Shown here one piece after another: positions 18,041 to 27,133 of a stretch of DNA of 36,833 bases (position 1 is the first letter of the stretch; each line of letters begins with the position of its first letter). This stretch comes from Sporosarcina sp. BP05 (GTDB lineage Bacteria; Bacillota; Bacilli; Bacillales_A; Planococcaceae). The notes below the pieces were generated by a model. That model did not search any database and was not told the DNA's origin. It worked only from the letters and a program-made list of their open reading frames with translations. The stretch spans positions 1-36,833 of the forward strand of contig NZ_JACFTD010000024.1 of assembly GCF_014282005.1 (NCBI RefSeq). Reading direction: 5' to 3'. A program made the position numbers and the translations under genes.

Positions 18041-18554
18041 AAGCTTCTTCAGCATTTTTAATATATTCTTCATCGTCCGCCATTATCGTATGAAGGTGAA
18101 TACCGCCATCTGTTAGTTTTGATAAATAAATGGCATCTGCCTCTTTGATTCGTTTGATGAATTCTTTCACTTCATTCCGATTAGAAACCATGATTGAAGC
18201 GCTAAGATCTCCATATACAGGATGCTCGATTTTGACATCTTTCACTGTAACACCATTATCGACAAGGATATTCAGTTCATCTATCGTCTGGTCCGGAGTG
18301 TGTTTGCAAACAATTGTTTTTTCAACTCTTTCGGGTGTCGCCTGAATAGGCATAAAAATGTAACCTTGACTTGTAGCGACAATCGGTTCGTTTTTTGCTT
18401 TTAACAAAGTAATATCTCCGACAATCACCTGACGGCTTACATTAGTCATTTCTCCAAGTATTCTTCCCGTTATAGGTTTTTCGGACGCTTGTAACGTATC
18501 GACGATAAATCGGCGGCGTTCATCCCCAAGAATTTTTTCTTTCTCATTCATCAT
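18012..18554 (-). CDS. niaR: NiaR-type transcriptional repressor (HTH and 3H domains)
   Basis: NiaR (YrxA) represses NAD biosynthesis and niacin uptake genes with nicotinic acid as co-repressor. The 180-residue product has an N-terminal winged helix (residues 5-65, with TNVSRQVIVGDITLLKAK). A C-terminal 3H domain has histidines in VCKHTPDQ, IEHPVYGD and GGIHLHTIM that bind a metal. Two ATGs (18554 and 18551) follow GAGGTGG; the second has the better spacing (8 bases). No NAD gene is adjacent, so it acts on distant targets, unlike B. subtilis where it lies near nadBCA. Confidence 0.9.
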   Translation of the reverse strand: MMNEKEKILGDERRRFIVDTLQASEKPITGRILGEMTNVSRQVIVGDITLLKAKNEPIVATSQGYIFMPIQATPERVEKTIVCKHTPDQTIDELNILVDNGVTVKDVKIEHPVYGDLSASIMVSNRNEVKEFIKRIKEADAIYLSKLTDGGIHLHTIMADDEEYIKNAEEALRKAGILVD

Positions 18555-18614
18555 AAAACCACCTCACGTAGCCATTTTACCATATTTCGCAACTGAATCG
18601 CTGTCCTTGGAATT

Positions 18615-18624
18615 GTTGTACAAC
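18615..18624. repeat. GTTGTACAAC palindrome upstream of niaR
   Basis: A 10-bp perfect palindrome lies 61 bases upstream of niaR and about 157 bases upstream of the divergent menC-like gene. It could be an operator for either gene. I cannot match it to a known NiaR site from memory. Confidence 0.25.
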
Positions 18625-18780
18625 TTCGACAAGGAGACTGGTCGATGTTGAAATGAGGCGATTGTAGGTAAACCAGTAAAAGCCGCGGTAAAAACTTAGT
18701 GCACAAATTGGATTCCACAAACGTGTATGTTAAGTTAGTAGTTATGATGTTAATACTTCGGAAAATAAAGGAGAATTGAA

Positions 18781-19902
18781 ATGATCATCAAAGAAATCAA
18801 CATTCGAAAAATGAAAATGACTATGAAGACTCCTTTTGTAACGGGCTTGGGAACTTTTCAAGAAAAGGACTTCTTGATTTTAGAAGTGAAAGATGAGCTA
18901 GGAAATACAGGATGGGGGGAGTCAGTCGCTTTCTCCACGCCTTGGTACAGCGAAGAAACACTGGTAACGAACTTACATATGATCAAGGATTTTCTGATTC
19001 CTATAGTATTAGGAAAGGAAATCGGGCATCCAGACGAAGTAAGTCAATTATTCGCAGCAATTCGTAAAAATAATATGGCAAAATCAGCTGTTGAAGGTGC
19101 GATTTGGGACCTTTACGCTAAGCGCAATAAAATGACGTTGGCGCATGCACTGGGTGGCGAACAGGCCAAAATCGAGGTCGGCATCAGTATCGGCATCCAT
19201 GAAAATGTGGCGGATCTAGTTGCAACAGTACGTGGTTTTATCAAGGAAGGCTACAAACGTATAAAAGTGAAAATTAAACCAGGTCATGATATTGAAGTGC
19301 TACGCGAAGTCAGAAGAAATTTCCCTGACGTCCCCCTCATGGCAGATGCTAACTCGGCCTATACACTTGATGACATTGAACTTCTTAAACAGCTAGATGA
19401 ATTTAATTTGACAATGATTGAACAGCCACTAGCATCAGACGATATTATCGATCATGCAACGTTGCAAAAAAAAATGAAAACAGCTATCTGTCTGGATGAG
19501 AGTATTCATTCGCTTGAAGATACGCGGAAAGCAATCGAACTCGGTAGTACGAAAGTTATTAACGTTAAAATCGGTCGTGTGGGTGGCTTAACAGAAGCAA
19601 AAAAAATCCATGATTATTGTATGGAGAAAAACATCCCAGTTTGGTGTGGCGGCATGCTTGAATCAGGAATTGGCCGTGCACATAATATCGCACTGACGAC
19701 TCTTCCGAATTTCATCCTCCCGGGTGATACAGCAGGATCTTCCCGCTACTGGGAAAAGGATATCATCAGTCCTGAAGTCATTGTGGAAGACGGCTATATC
19801 ACTGTGCCGACTGCCTATGGTATTGGTTATGAGCCAGATAGTGAAGCAATGGATACCTATACTGTAGAATATACGCAGTTCAAAGCTATGAATACAAATT
19901 AA
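18781..19902 (+). CDS. menC: o-Succinylbenzoate synthase / N-acylamino acid racemase family enolase
   Basis: A 373-residue muconate-lactonizing subgroup enolase. It has the KxK catalytic lysine motif in RIKVKIKPG (about residues 160-168), metal ligands in [14 protein letters not shown] and CLDESI, and the second lysine in [10 protein letters not shown] (near 264). This is the MenC type 2 / NAAAR family, which dehydrates SHCHC to o-succinylbenzoate in menaquinone synthesis and may also racemise N-acylamino acids. No other men gene is adjacent, so the physiological substrate is uncertain. The ATG at 18781 follows AAAGGAG. A hairpin terminator follows at 19911. Confidence 0.88.
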   Translation: MIIKEINIRKMKMTMKTPFVTGLGTFQEKDFLILEVKDELGNTGWGESVAFSTPWYSEETLVTNLHMIKDFLIPIVLGKEIGHPDEVSQLFAAIRKNNMAKSAVEGAIWDLYAKRNKMTLAHALGGEQAKIEVGISIGIHENVADLVATVRGFIKEGYKRIKVKIKPGHDIEVLREVRRNFPDVPLMADANSAYTLDDIELLKQLDEFNLTMIEQPLASDDIIDHATLQKKMKTAICLDESIHSLEDTRKAIELGSTKVINVKIGRVGGLTEAKKIHDYCMEKNIPVWCGGMLESGIGRAHNIALTTLPNFILPGDTAGSSRYWEKDIISPEVIVEDGYITVPTAYGIGYEPDSEAMDTYTVEYTQFKAMNTN

Positions 19903-19910
19903 CTTACGGA

Positions 19911-19942
19911 GACATCTTGCTAGTAAAGCAGGTGTTTTCTTT
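19911..19942 (+). terminator. Terminator of the menC-like gene
   Basis: ACATCTTGCT and AGCAGGTGT pair with one bulge and one G-T, followed by TTTTCTTT. Confidence 0.6.
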
Positions 19943-20005
19943 CGTTTAAACCTAGCCAATTAGTGGTATATGAATTAAATGGCTACAGAAGTAGGATAGA
20001 GTAAG

Positions 20006-20033
20006 TTGACACGTGAGGATGAAGAACTATAAT
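20006..20033 (+). promoter_or_regulatory. Strong sigma-A promoter of the MHYT-EAL gene
   Basis: Perfect TTGACA (20006-20011) and perfect TATAAT (20028-20033) boxes are separated by 16 bases, about 42 bases before the start codon. Confidence 0.8.
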
Positions 20034-20074
20034 TGATTGATATTATCATTTAAAGTAGTAAAGGGGAACCGATT

Positions 20075-22114
20075 TTGTTTACTCATCCTTCTATGGAATT
20101 ATATAGTGTAGTTGTTGGAGAATACTCTTTTTCAATCATTCTATTGTCCATTGCAATTGCTAGTTTTGCTTGTTATACCGCGATATCTATGAATGAACGA
20201 ATGCAAGAGAATAGTTTCTTCCATCACAATTTGTGGCTCATGTTAGCATCGATTGCTATGGGGTTTGGCATATGGTCGATGCATTTTGTTGGAATGGGTG
20301 CCTATTTACTTCCCATTTCGATGACTTATGAACCTAGGCTCACATTCTTGTCGATTATACCAGCCATTGCAAGTTCATTTTTAGTGTTTTATTTAGTCAA
20401 CCGCATGCGTAAATCGATTGGATTAAATCTGATTTCGGGGGTCACGATGGGAATTGGCATCTCAGCCATGCATTATATTGGTATGGCGTCTATGGTATCA
20501 GATGCTATTTACACGTATGACATCACGATTTTTACCGCATCTGTTGCGATTGCGATTAGTATTTCTTTTATCGCAATCTATATATTTTCTACCCTTCAGC
20601 ATCTTATGAAAAATAGACTCTTGAAAATGTATACTTCTCTGGTTATGGGGTTAGCGATTTCTAGTATGCATTATACCGGACTTATGGGGACTACTTACTA
20701 TATTCATCGTGACAAAATTGATAGTTTGCATGAGAGTCATCAAATGGATATGAACTATCTAAACATAACAGTTTCAATTGGTTTGGGTCTGTTGCTGCTA
20801 TTATTACTGTTGTCGAGTTTTATTGATCGGTATATTGATTACCGCGTAAACTATTTCGAGTCTTTAACAAGAATACCAAACAGACGCAGCTTTGAAAAAA
20901 TGTTGAACAGTCCTACCTATGATGGATGTCTGGCAATGTGGTATATTCCTGATATTGAAAAAATCAATGTTGAGCAAGGTTATATTTTCGGGGATAAAGT
21001 TATTCAGTATCTGGGGCATTTATTCTCGCAGTGGACATCATCTACTATGAAACTTTACCAACTTCAGGGCAAGCGTTTCGTGTATCTTATCCAGGATGCG
21101 AAAGGAATCGCAGAGTTTGAATGCACTATGAATAGGATTGCAGAGCAACTTAAGATGCAGCCTGAAATTGATGGCAAAATAATTAAGATTGAAGCGGTCT
21201 GTGCAATGTCAACGACGGAAGAGCATCAGGATCCGAAGCGTTTGTATACGGAAGCGCTTGGTGTGTTAGAACATCCATCGACTCGCTATGACTATCAAGT
21301 GATTCGATATGATAATGCAATTCATTCGCATTCATTTGAAGAGGAAATCCTTGGGGGTATAGATGATGCCATTCGCGAAAGGCAATTATTTATTGTTTAT
21401 CAACCTAAAATAATTGCTGGTACAAACGGACTGTCGGGGTTTGAAGCGTTAATTCGTTGGAAGCATCCGAAATACGGTATGCTATCGCCAGTAACTTTCA
21501 TACCCATTTTTGAACAAAGTGACCGTATGCCAGATGTGACAAATTGGATAATTGAGCAAGTTTGTGAGCAGATTGCAGAGTGGGTAAAAATGGACTTCCA
21601 TGTGTGTCCCGTCTCGATTAATATTTCAGGGGATTATGTCACTTCACCGATTTTGCTAAATGTATTAAGGGACATGATTAAAAAGTATAAATTGAAACCG
21701 CATAATTTACAATTAGAAATTACTGAGACGAGCGTAGTAAAATCAATCAAAGATGCAGTAAAAGCCCTTAATACGTTTCGAAAAGAAGGTTTTTCTGTAG
21801 CATTGGATGATTTCGGAACAGGTGTTTCATCTTTATCTTACTTGAAACAATTGCCGATTTCGACATTGAAAATAGATAAGTCATTTATAGATGATGTACC
21901 AAAATCTGAGAAAGATTCATCTATTCTGAAGGCGATTCTCGCAATCGGTCGCACGCTAAATTTAGATATTGTACTAGAAGGTGTAGAAACTGAAGAGCAA
22001 GTTCAATTTCTAAGCAAAGAGTCGGGGGCGTTAATTTTCCAAGGCTATTATTTTGCTAAGCCTATGACCTCGCCAGAACTTATGAATTGGTTAGCGCAGC
22101 AGAATCCGGTTTAA
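20075..22114 (+). CDS. MHYT sensor, degenerate GGDEF and EAL c-di-GMP phosphodiesterase
   Basis: The 679-residue protein has an N-terminal seven-helix MHYT membrane sensor with the motifs WSMHFVGMGA, SAMHYIGMAS and SSMHYTGLMG. MHYT domains are proposed to sense copper-bound gases such as oxygen, CO or NO. A GGDEF-like domain (about residues 290-430) follows whose signature is replaced by QGKRF, so it should not make c-di-GMP. The C-terminal EAL domain (about 435-679) keeps its metal and catalytic residues: E457 in FEALIRW, the Asn in SINISG, Glu in LEITET, DDFGTG, the Lys in LKIDKSF, EGVE and QGYYF. It should therefore hydrolyse c-di-GMP. Starts at TTG 20075 after AAAGGGG. The overall design resembles YkoW of B. 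subtilis without PAS. Confidence 0.93.
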   Translation: MFTHPSMELYSVVVGEYSFSIILLSIAIASFACYTAISMNERMQENSFFHHNLWLMLASIAMGFGIWSMHFVGMGAYLLPISMTYEPRLTFLSIIPAIASSFLVFYLVNRMRKSIGLNLISGVTMGIGISAMHYIGMASMVSDAIYTYDITIFTASVAIAISISFIAIYIFSTLQHLMKNRLLKMYTSLVMGLAISSMHYTGLMGTTYYIHRDKIDSLHESHQMDMNYLNITVSIGLGLLLLLLLLSSFIDRYIDYRVNYFESLTRIPNRRSFEKMLNSPTYDGCLAMWYIPDIEKINVEQGYIFGDKVIQYLGHLFSQWTSSTMKLYQLQGKRFVYLIQDAKGIAEFECTMNRIAEQLKMQPEIDGKIIKIEAVCAMSTTEEHQDPKRLYTEALGVLEHPSTRYDYQVIRYDNAIHSHSFEEEILGGIDDAIRERQLFIVYQPKIIAGTNGLSGFEALIRWKHPKYGMLSPVTFIPIFEQSDRMPDVTNWIIEQVCEQIAEWVKMDFHVCPVSINISGDYVTSPILLNVLRDMIKKYKLKPHNLQLEITETSVVKSIKDAVKALNTFRKEGFSVALDDFGTGVSSLSYLKQLPISTLKIDKSFIDDVPKSEKDSSILKAILAIGRTLNLDIVLEGVETEEQVQFLSKESGALIFQGYYFAKPMTSPELMNWLAQQNPV

Positions 22115-22133
22115 TGTAAAAAAACTTTTACGC

Positions 22134-22161
22134 TTGACAATTCAATTAATTGGTGTATGAT
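22134..22161 (+). promoter_or_regulatory. Promoter of the proBA T-box transcript
   Basis: TTGACA (22134-22139) and TATGAT (22156-22161) with a 16-base spacer lie just before the leader. Confidence 0.75.
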
Positions 22162-22169
22162 TATTTAAA

Positions 22170-22419
22170 ATATTCTAAAAACTGAACGATGATGAAGGAT
22201 TACTATGCGAATCCGTGTTGTGAAAGAGAGCGGGATTTATCAGCTGGAAGATTCCGTCACGACAATCGCAGAACCTACCTTCGTAGTCTTATGCAAAACA
22301 TAAGCGCGACCCTCGGCGTTATGGGGAAAAGTGGGATGTGTTCGCATGCATCCAATTATGGTGGTACCGCGGAAGCTAAGTTCTTTCGTCCTTAATATCA
22401 GGACGAGGGGGCTTTTTTT
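22170..22419 (+). promoter_or_regulatory. T-box leader specific for tRNA-Pro, controlling proBA
   Basis: The leader contains the conserved T-box core TGGTGGTACCGCG (22359-22371), which pairs with the free 3' end of uncharged tRNA. The stem I AG bulge AGAGAG is at 22225-22230. A likely specifier CCT (22274-22276) sits in GAACCTACC, the usual sequence context of a specifier loop; CCU is a proline codon. A terminator stem (22379-22392 with 22400-22413) is followed by seven T residues. Uncharged tRNA-Pro should favour the antiterminator and allow proBA transcription. Established for proBA in several Bacilli. An apparent 68-codon frame across it is not a gene. Confidence 0.92.
22379..22419 (+). 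terminator. T-box regulated terminator
   Basis: AGTTCTTTCGTCCT pairs with AGGACGAGGGGGCT, including several G-T pairs, followed by a run of seven T. Its 5' arm competes with the antiterminator containing the T-box core. Confidence 0.85.
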
Positions 22420-22452
22420 GTTTTCCGCGAACAGATGAAATGGGGTAATAGA

Positions 22453-23553
22453 ATGAAAAAACAACGGATTGTCGTGAAAATAGGTAGCAGTTCTTTAACA
22501 AATGTTAGAGGTGAAATCGATCAAGCGAAATTCAACGATCATATCGAAGCGCTTGCCCTACTTCGTAAAACAGGGCATGAAGTGATTCTTGTTTCTTCTG
22601 GTGCAGTCGCAGCTGGGTTTGCAAGGTTAGGCTATTCATCTAGACCAATTACAATCAAAGGGAAACAGGCGGCTTCGGCAGTGGGCCAGGGATTGTTAAT
22701 GCAATCCTATATTGAAAAGTTTAGTGTCCATGGAATCGTGCCAGCTCAGATTTTATTGACACGAATCGACTTTTCGAATCGTGAGCGCTACAGGAATGCA
22801 TTTGCGACGATGACGGAACTATTGGAACGGGGCATCTTGCCCATTATTAATGAAAATGACACTGTCTCTGTTGAAGAACTGACTTTCGGTGACAATGATA
22901 TGCTATCAGCACTAGTTAGCGGTATTCTCCATGCCGACCAGCTTATTATATTAACAGATATTAATGGTCTTTATGAATCAAATCCACGCAAATATCCATT
23001 AGCGAAACGACTTGATTATCTTGAGCAGATTACAGATGACTTACTAAAAGGTGCTGATGACTCGGGATCGAAAGTCGGGACTGGTGGCATGAAATCAAAA
23101 CTGCTTGCTGCAAAAACAGCAACGTCACTTGGCGTTTCCGTTTTCATCGGAACGGGACAAGGTTCGCATAAACTGCTGAGGATTTTAAAAGGGGGAGGGG
23201 ACGGCACCTATATTTCCAATCCGGATATCGCGAAAATTAATACGAGCAGACAATGGATCGTATTGCATTCCGAATCGACAGGCAAACTTTACGTGGATCA
23301 AGGGGCGGAAGAGGCTATTTTATATAACGGAAAAAGCTTATTACCTGCTGGTGTTGTTAAAGTAAAGGGGGATTTTTACAAAGGTGACGTTGTTGAAGTA
23401 TTTGGCGTCAATGGGATTTTAGGCAAAGGGGAAGTCAGCTATTCATCGGATGTATTAAGAAACACGATTGAGAATCGAAACAAGGAAAAAGTTGTAGAAT
23501 TAGTTTCATCGACCGTTGAAGTCATTCATCGGGACCGTTGGGCGCAACTTTAA
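22453..23553 (+). CDS. proB: Glutamate 5-kinase with PUA domain
   Basis: ProB phosphorylates glutamate to gamma-glutamyl phosphate, the first step of proline synthesis. The 366-residue product has an amino-acid-kinase domain with IGSSSLTN, VSSGAVAAG, NENDTVSVEE and GTGGMKSKL. A C-terminal PUA domain spans about residues 275-360. The ATG at 22453 follows TGGGG at 22441; the ATG at 22435 would place the ribosome site inside the gene. It is the first gene after the proline T-box. In ProB the amino-acid-kinase domain usually gives feedback inhibition by proline. Confidence 0.96.
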   Translation: MKKQRIVVKIGSSSLTNVRGEIDQAKFNDHIEALALLRKTGHEVILVSSGAVAAGFARLGYSSRPITIKGKQAASAVGQGLLMQSYIEKFSVHGIVPAQILLTRIDFSNRERYRNAFATMTELLERGILPIINENDTVSVEELTFGDNDMLSALVSGILHADQLIILTDINGLYESNPRKYPLAKRLDYLEQITDDLLKGADDSGSKVGTGGMKSKLLAAKTATSLGVSVFIGTGQGSHKLLRILKGGGDGTYISNPDIAKINTSRQWIVLHSESTGKLYVDQGAEEAILYNGKSLLPAGVVKVKGDFYKGDVVEVFGVNGILGKGEVSYSSDVLRNTIENRNKEKVVELVSSTVEVIHRDRWAQL

Positions 23554-23559
23554 CTTTAC

Positions 23560-23610
23560 TCAGCAGTAGTCTCTCACATCTATAAGTGGTGGGGTCTAAG
23601 CCACTGCTGA
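23560..23610 (+). other. Hairpin between proB and proA
   Basis: TCAGCAGT (23560-23567) pairs perfectly with ACTGCTGA (23603-23610). A smaller AGTGG/CCACT stem is possible inside. No T-run follows, so it probably affects mRNA stability or processing between the two genes rather than ending transcription. Confidence 0.4.
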
Positions 23611-23653
23611 ATATTGTTAAGGCCAAGGCGCATTTGATAAAGGGGGATTTAAC

Positions 23654-24901
23654 ATGAGCGAAGTACACCTAAAAGGGAAAGCTGCAAAAGAAGTAAGTTA
23701 TTCGTTGGTAAACATCACAACTGCGCAAAAGAACAAAGCACTGGCATTAATTGCCGCTCAATTAGTGGCCGATCAAGCTTCAATTCTTGCTGAAAATCAG
23801 AAGGATTTGGATGATGGAAAAAGGAAAGGGCTAACTGCCGCCGTTCTTGACCGCATTCAGCTCACTGAAAAAAGAATCGCAGACATAGCTGGTGCCATTC
23901 ATCTGTTAATCGAATTACAGGATCCGATTGGGGAGACATTGGAAACCATTGAAAAAGACAATGGATTGCTTATTAAAGTGAAGCGGGTACCAATCGGCGT
24001 TATCGGCATGATTTATGAAGCAAGACCGAATGTCACTGTTGACGCGGCGACGCTCGCACTTAAAACGGGAAACGCCGTCATTTTACGAGGAAGTTCTTCT
24101 GCAAAGTATTCAAACGTGGCTCTTATAAAATCAATTCATGCGGCACTTGATAAATGTGATATTCCGAAAATGGCTATCCAATTAATTGAAGATACCAGCA
24201 GGGAAACGGCAAAAGAACTGTTCCGGCTCAATGAATACTTGGACGTTCTTATTCCGAGGGGAGGCAAAACACTTATTGAAACCGTAATTCGTGAAGCGAC
24301 AGTTCCAGTCATTCAAACGGGGGCAGGAAATTGCCACATTTATATTGATGAAACAGCAGAACGAGAGATGGCTATAAAAATTGCATTAAATGCAAAGATT
24401 CAACGCCCATCCGTTTGCAATGCGATTGAGACAATCTTAATCCATGACAAGTGGTTTGCACAATATGGGAAAGAGCTAATCCGAAAGTTACAAGAAAACG
24501 ATGTGGAAATCTTGGGGGATGAAACAGTCGTTCGAGAATGTGAAAATGTGCAAACGGCATCCGAATCAGATTGGTCAACGGAATATCTTGGGTTAACAGT
24601 TAGTGTCAAGCTTGTAACGTGTCTTGATGAATCAATTGCTCATATTGCCGAATTTGGAACAAAGCATTCCGAAGCGATTATCACTAATGATGAAAAGCAT
24701 GCCGCAATTTTCTTGAATTACGTCGATGCTGCTGCCGTGTATCATAATGCCTCCACGCGATTTACGGATGGCTTTGAATTCGGTTATGGCGCGGAAATTG
24801 GAATTAGCACACAGAAGTTACATGCGCGGGGGCCGATGGGATTAAAGGCGTTGACGACGACAAAGTATGTCATCCATGGCAATGGGCAAGTGCGGGTATA
24901 G
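23654..24901 (+). CDS. proA: Gamma-glutamyl phosphate reductase
   Basis: ProA reduces gamma-glutamyl phosphate to glutamate semialdehyde with NADPH, the second step of proline synthesis. The 415-residue product has normal length, with the active cysteine in [11 protein letters not shown], the cofactor-region motif [13 protein letters not shown], and [20 protein letters not shown]. The ATG at 23654 follows AAAGGGGGA. It lies 100 bases after proB, an unusually long gap for this pair, filled by the hairpin at 23560. No proC is present in the window. Confidence 0.97.
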   Translation: MSEVHLKGKAAKEVSYSLVNITTAQKNKALALIAAQLVADQASILAENQKDLDDGKRKGLTAAVLDRIQLTEKRIADIAGAIHLLIELQDPIGETLETIEKDNGLLIKVKRVPIGVIGMIYEARPNVTVDAATLALKTGNAVILRGSSSAKYSNVALIKSIHAALDKCDIPKMAIQLIEDTSRETAKELFRLNEYLDVLIPRGGKTLIETVIREATVPVIQTGAGNCHIYIDETAEREMAIKIALNAKIQRPSVCNAIETILIHDKWFAQYGKELIRKLQENDVEILGDETVVRECENVQTASESDWSTEYLGLTVSVKLVTCLDESIAHIAEFGTKHSEAIITNDEKHAAIFLNYVDAAAVYHNASTRFTDGFEFGYGAEIGISTQKLHARGPMGLKALTTTKYVIHGNGQVRV

Positions 24902-25000
24902 GGAAGTTTTTTAAGGGATTCGCTAGTAAATCCTTAGAACCAATGGTAACGGTCGTAAGTCGCATGTGAAAACCTGAAATCCACAGCGAATCATATCAAA

Positions 25001-25036
25001 AAATCCGCGGAGATCTGAACACTCCGCGGATTTATT
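25001..25036. terminator. Bidirectional terminator between proA and the LCP gene
   Basis: AAATCCGCGGAG (25001-25012) pairs perfectly with CTCCGCGGATTT (25022-25033), with A residues before and T residues after. It serves both convergent genes. Confidence 0.9.
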
Positions 25037-25040
25037 TAAT

Positions 25041-25973
25041 TTAATTTAATTCTAAATGCTGCTTCATGACATCTGTAACTTCCTGTAATTCTGTTTCATC
25101 CATAATGTAATACCATATACCGCCGTTCATTCGCTTGCCTTCACCTAATTCAAAATGAAGTTGTTCGACTTTACTAGCCGCTTCTCGGTAGTTCTTCTGG
25201 ACGTCTACCATTTCATCGAACGTCATATTCGTTTTTACATTGTCCCCCAAGGCGTTGAAGACACTGCGGTATTTCAACAAGCTTTTCACAGAGGTCCCTT
25301 CATGTAGCACTCCCTCAATCACCTGTTTCTGACGATCTTGACGCCCAAAGTCGCCATTAGGATCACCTTTACGCATACGTACGTAGGACAAAGCTTCTTT
25401 ACCGTCCAATGAGATGTCACCAGCAGCAAAAAGAATCGAATCCTGCGTAAATTCAAAAGGATTGTTCACACTGATACCGCCGACTGTATCGACGATTGTT
25501 TGAAATCCTTCCATATTGACTTCCATAACATAGTCAATGGGAATATCCAATAGATTTTCAACCGAATCCATTGACATCTGAATGCCACCGAATGCATACG
25601 CGTGATTTAGTTTATCAGTGGTCCCGTGACCAATAATATCTGTGTACGTATCTCTTGGAATACTGACCATTTTCGTCGTTTTCAACTTAGGATTAACGGC
25701 CATTACAATCATCGTATCCGAGCGGCCTTTATCGCCTTCGCGTTCATCAACACCTAGAACTAGCACTGAAAATGGATCCTTTTTACCCAATGTAATGCCT
25801 TCGTCACGTTTCTCCGATAATTCTCGGTCAATCGGTTTATACATACTTTTCAATGTTGACGTCAAGTCAAAATAGACATTCAACGCAAAACCGCTGATTA
25901 TAAGACCAATGATTGCAATGACCCACGGCCATTTTCTTCGTTTCTTCATGTTTTTCATATCTGCTCGATTCAT
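25041..25973 (-). CDS. LytR-CpsA-Psr (LCP) family glycopolymer transferase
   Basis: LCP enzymes transfer teichoic acids and other anionic polymers from undecaprenyl-pyrophosphate to peptidoglycan outside the membrane. The 310-residue product has a short basic cytoplasmic tail, one helix at about residues 17-35 (WVIAIIGLIISGFALNVYF), and an LCP domain. LCP landmarks are VLGVDEREGDKGRSDTMIV, SIPRDTYTDI, DKLNHAYAFGG and YVRMRKGDPNGDFGRQDRQK, which hold the conserved Asp and Arg residues. The ATG at 25973 is 7 bases after GGAGG; the longer frame from 25997 has no ribosome site. Relatives include TagTUV; which one this is cannot be decided here. Confidence 0.92.
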   Translation of the reverse strand: MNRADMKNMKKRRKWPWVIAIIGLIISGFALNVYFDLTSTLKSMYKPIDRELSEKRDEGITLGKKDPFSVLVLGVDEREGDKGRSDTMIVMAVNPKLKTTKMVSIPRDTYTDIIGHGTTDKLNHAYAFGGIQMSMDSVENLLDIPIDYVMEVNMEGFQTIVDTVGGISVNNPFEFTQDSILFAAGDISLDGKEALSYVRMRKGDPNGDFGRQDRQKQVIEGVLHEGTSVKSLLKYRSVFNALGDNVKTNMTFDEMVDVQKNYREAASKVEQLHFELGEGKRMNGGIWYYIMDETELQEVTDVMKQHLELN

Positions 25974-26193
25974 TATAGTTCCTCCAGTTGGGGTCATTCT
26001 AAAAGTGTACTAGCACATAGACGCTTTAGATTACGTTCAGGTTTCATTTTTGATTTAAATAGTAGGGGGGCGACTTTTATAAGTGCGCATTAAACATATA
26101 ATGACCTCCACATGGCTAAGAAAATCACCCTCTATGAGTATACTTCAATCTCGCTATTGATTACAAATTAAGTTCTTTTTCTGGTTATATAAA

Positions 26194-26222
26194 TTGAATG
26201 TACCGACGTTCATGTATATAAT
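26194..26222 (+). promoter_or_regulatory. Promoter upstream of the broken GGDEF gene
   Basis: TTGAAT (26194-26199) and TATAAT (26217-26222) with a 17-base spacer. The promoter looks intact even though the gene it serves is interrupted. Confidence 0.7.
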
Positions 26223-26252
26223 AATTAGATACATATTAATTGAATAGAATGG

Positions 26253-26984
26253 ATGGGGCTTATGCTAAAAGCTCTATTAAAATTTGAAATAACGTTTGTT
26301 TTATTGGTGAAGGCCCTAAAAAAAAATATTTGCACATGGATTTGGTTGCGACCAGCAAGATATGAAAATGAACTTATTCAGGAAAAACGTAATGCCGAAG
26401 GTCTTATTCAGAAGACTGACAAAGCCTACGATAGCTTACAGCAATTATTAATAGAAGTTAAGAGTAAAAGAAGTGAGTTGGAATTCATCAATGAAAAACT
26501 AAATGCACTTGCTTTAACGCACTCTTTAACAGGATTAAAGAACAGACGATACTTTGAAGAACAGTTATTGTTCTTCATCAAGTTATACACTACTTCCGGT
26601 TGGCCATTTTCACTGCTGGCGATAGATGTGGATCATTTCAAACGTGTAAATGATACATTAGGTCATACAATAGGAGATCTTGTTTTACAAGAAACTTCTT
26701 TGAAATGGCAACAATCTGGAAGACCTCACGATATAATCGCTAAGATTGGCGGAGAGGAATTCATGCTATTATTACCAGAAACTAATTTGGAAAAGGCATA
26801 TGCCATTGCAGAATCGATAAGGAAAATATTTGAGCAAAGCGAATGGTCATATCCCCCTATAACTATCAGTTCAGGAGTATCAATGGTTAAGTAAGGAGAT
26901 ACGGCCACAACACTAATTAGAAGAACGGACGTTGCCCTTTATAATTCTAAGAATGCGGGCAGAAATAAAGTTTCTATTGGATGA
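26253..26984 (+). pseudogene. Diguanylate cyclase (GGDEF) gene interrupted by an in-frame stop
   Basis: Codons 1-213 encode an N-terminal hydrophobic stretch, a coiled-coil linker (about 45-90) and most of a GGDEF domain. That part includes LTGLKNRRYFEE, DHFKRVNDTLGH, the I-site RPHD and the active site GGEEF at 166-170. A TAA at 26892-26894 stops the frame after SSGVSMVK. The same frame continues for another 29 codons (GDTATTLIRRTDVALYNSKN...) to TGA at 26982, which is exactly the normal C-terminal helix of GGDEF domains. So a single base change to TAA, not a frameshift, breaks the gene. The truncated product lacks the last helix and is probably unstable or inactive. ATG 26253 or 26262 could be the start. 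Confidence 0.85.
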
Positions 26985-26996
26985 ATGAATACTCAG

Positions 26997-27028
26997 ACCC
27001 CAGGGAGCTAAAGTATACCTGGGGTTTT
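26997..27028 (+). terminator. Terminator after the broken GGDEF gene
   Basis: ACCCCAGG (26997-27004) pairs perfectly with CCTGGGGT (27018-27025), followed by T residues. Confidence 0.8.
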
Positions 27029-27133
27029 AGTGGTTAGTAAAATAGTGAAAAGTCATGTGGAATACGAGTATCCGTGATAAAATTAATGTGTTGGTAAATG
27101 ATACTAAACGATGTTTGTAGAAGGGAACTTACA

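Noticed and set aside
22189..22395. 68-codon frame before proB
   Set aside because: It covers the T-box RNA, including the conserved core and specifier region.
23560..23610. Hairpin between proB and proA as a terminator
   Set aside because: There is no T-run, and proA has no visible promoter of its own, so it more likely stays within one transcript.
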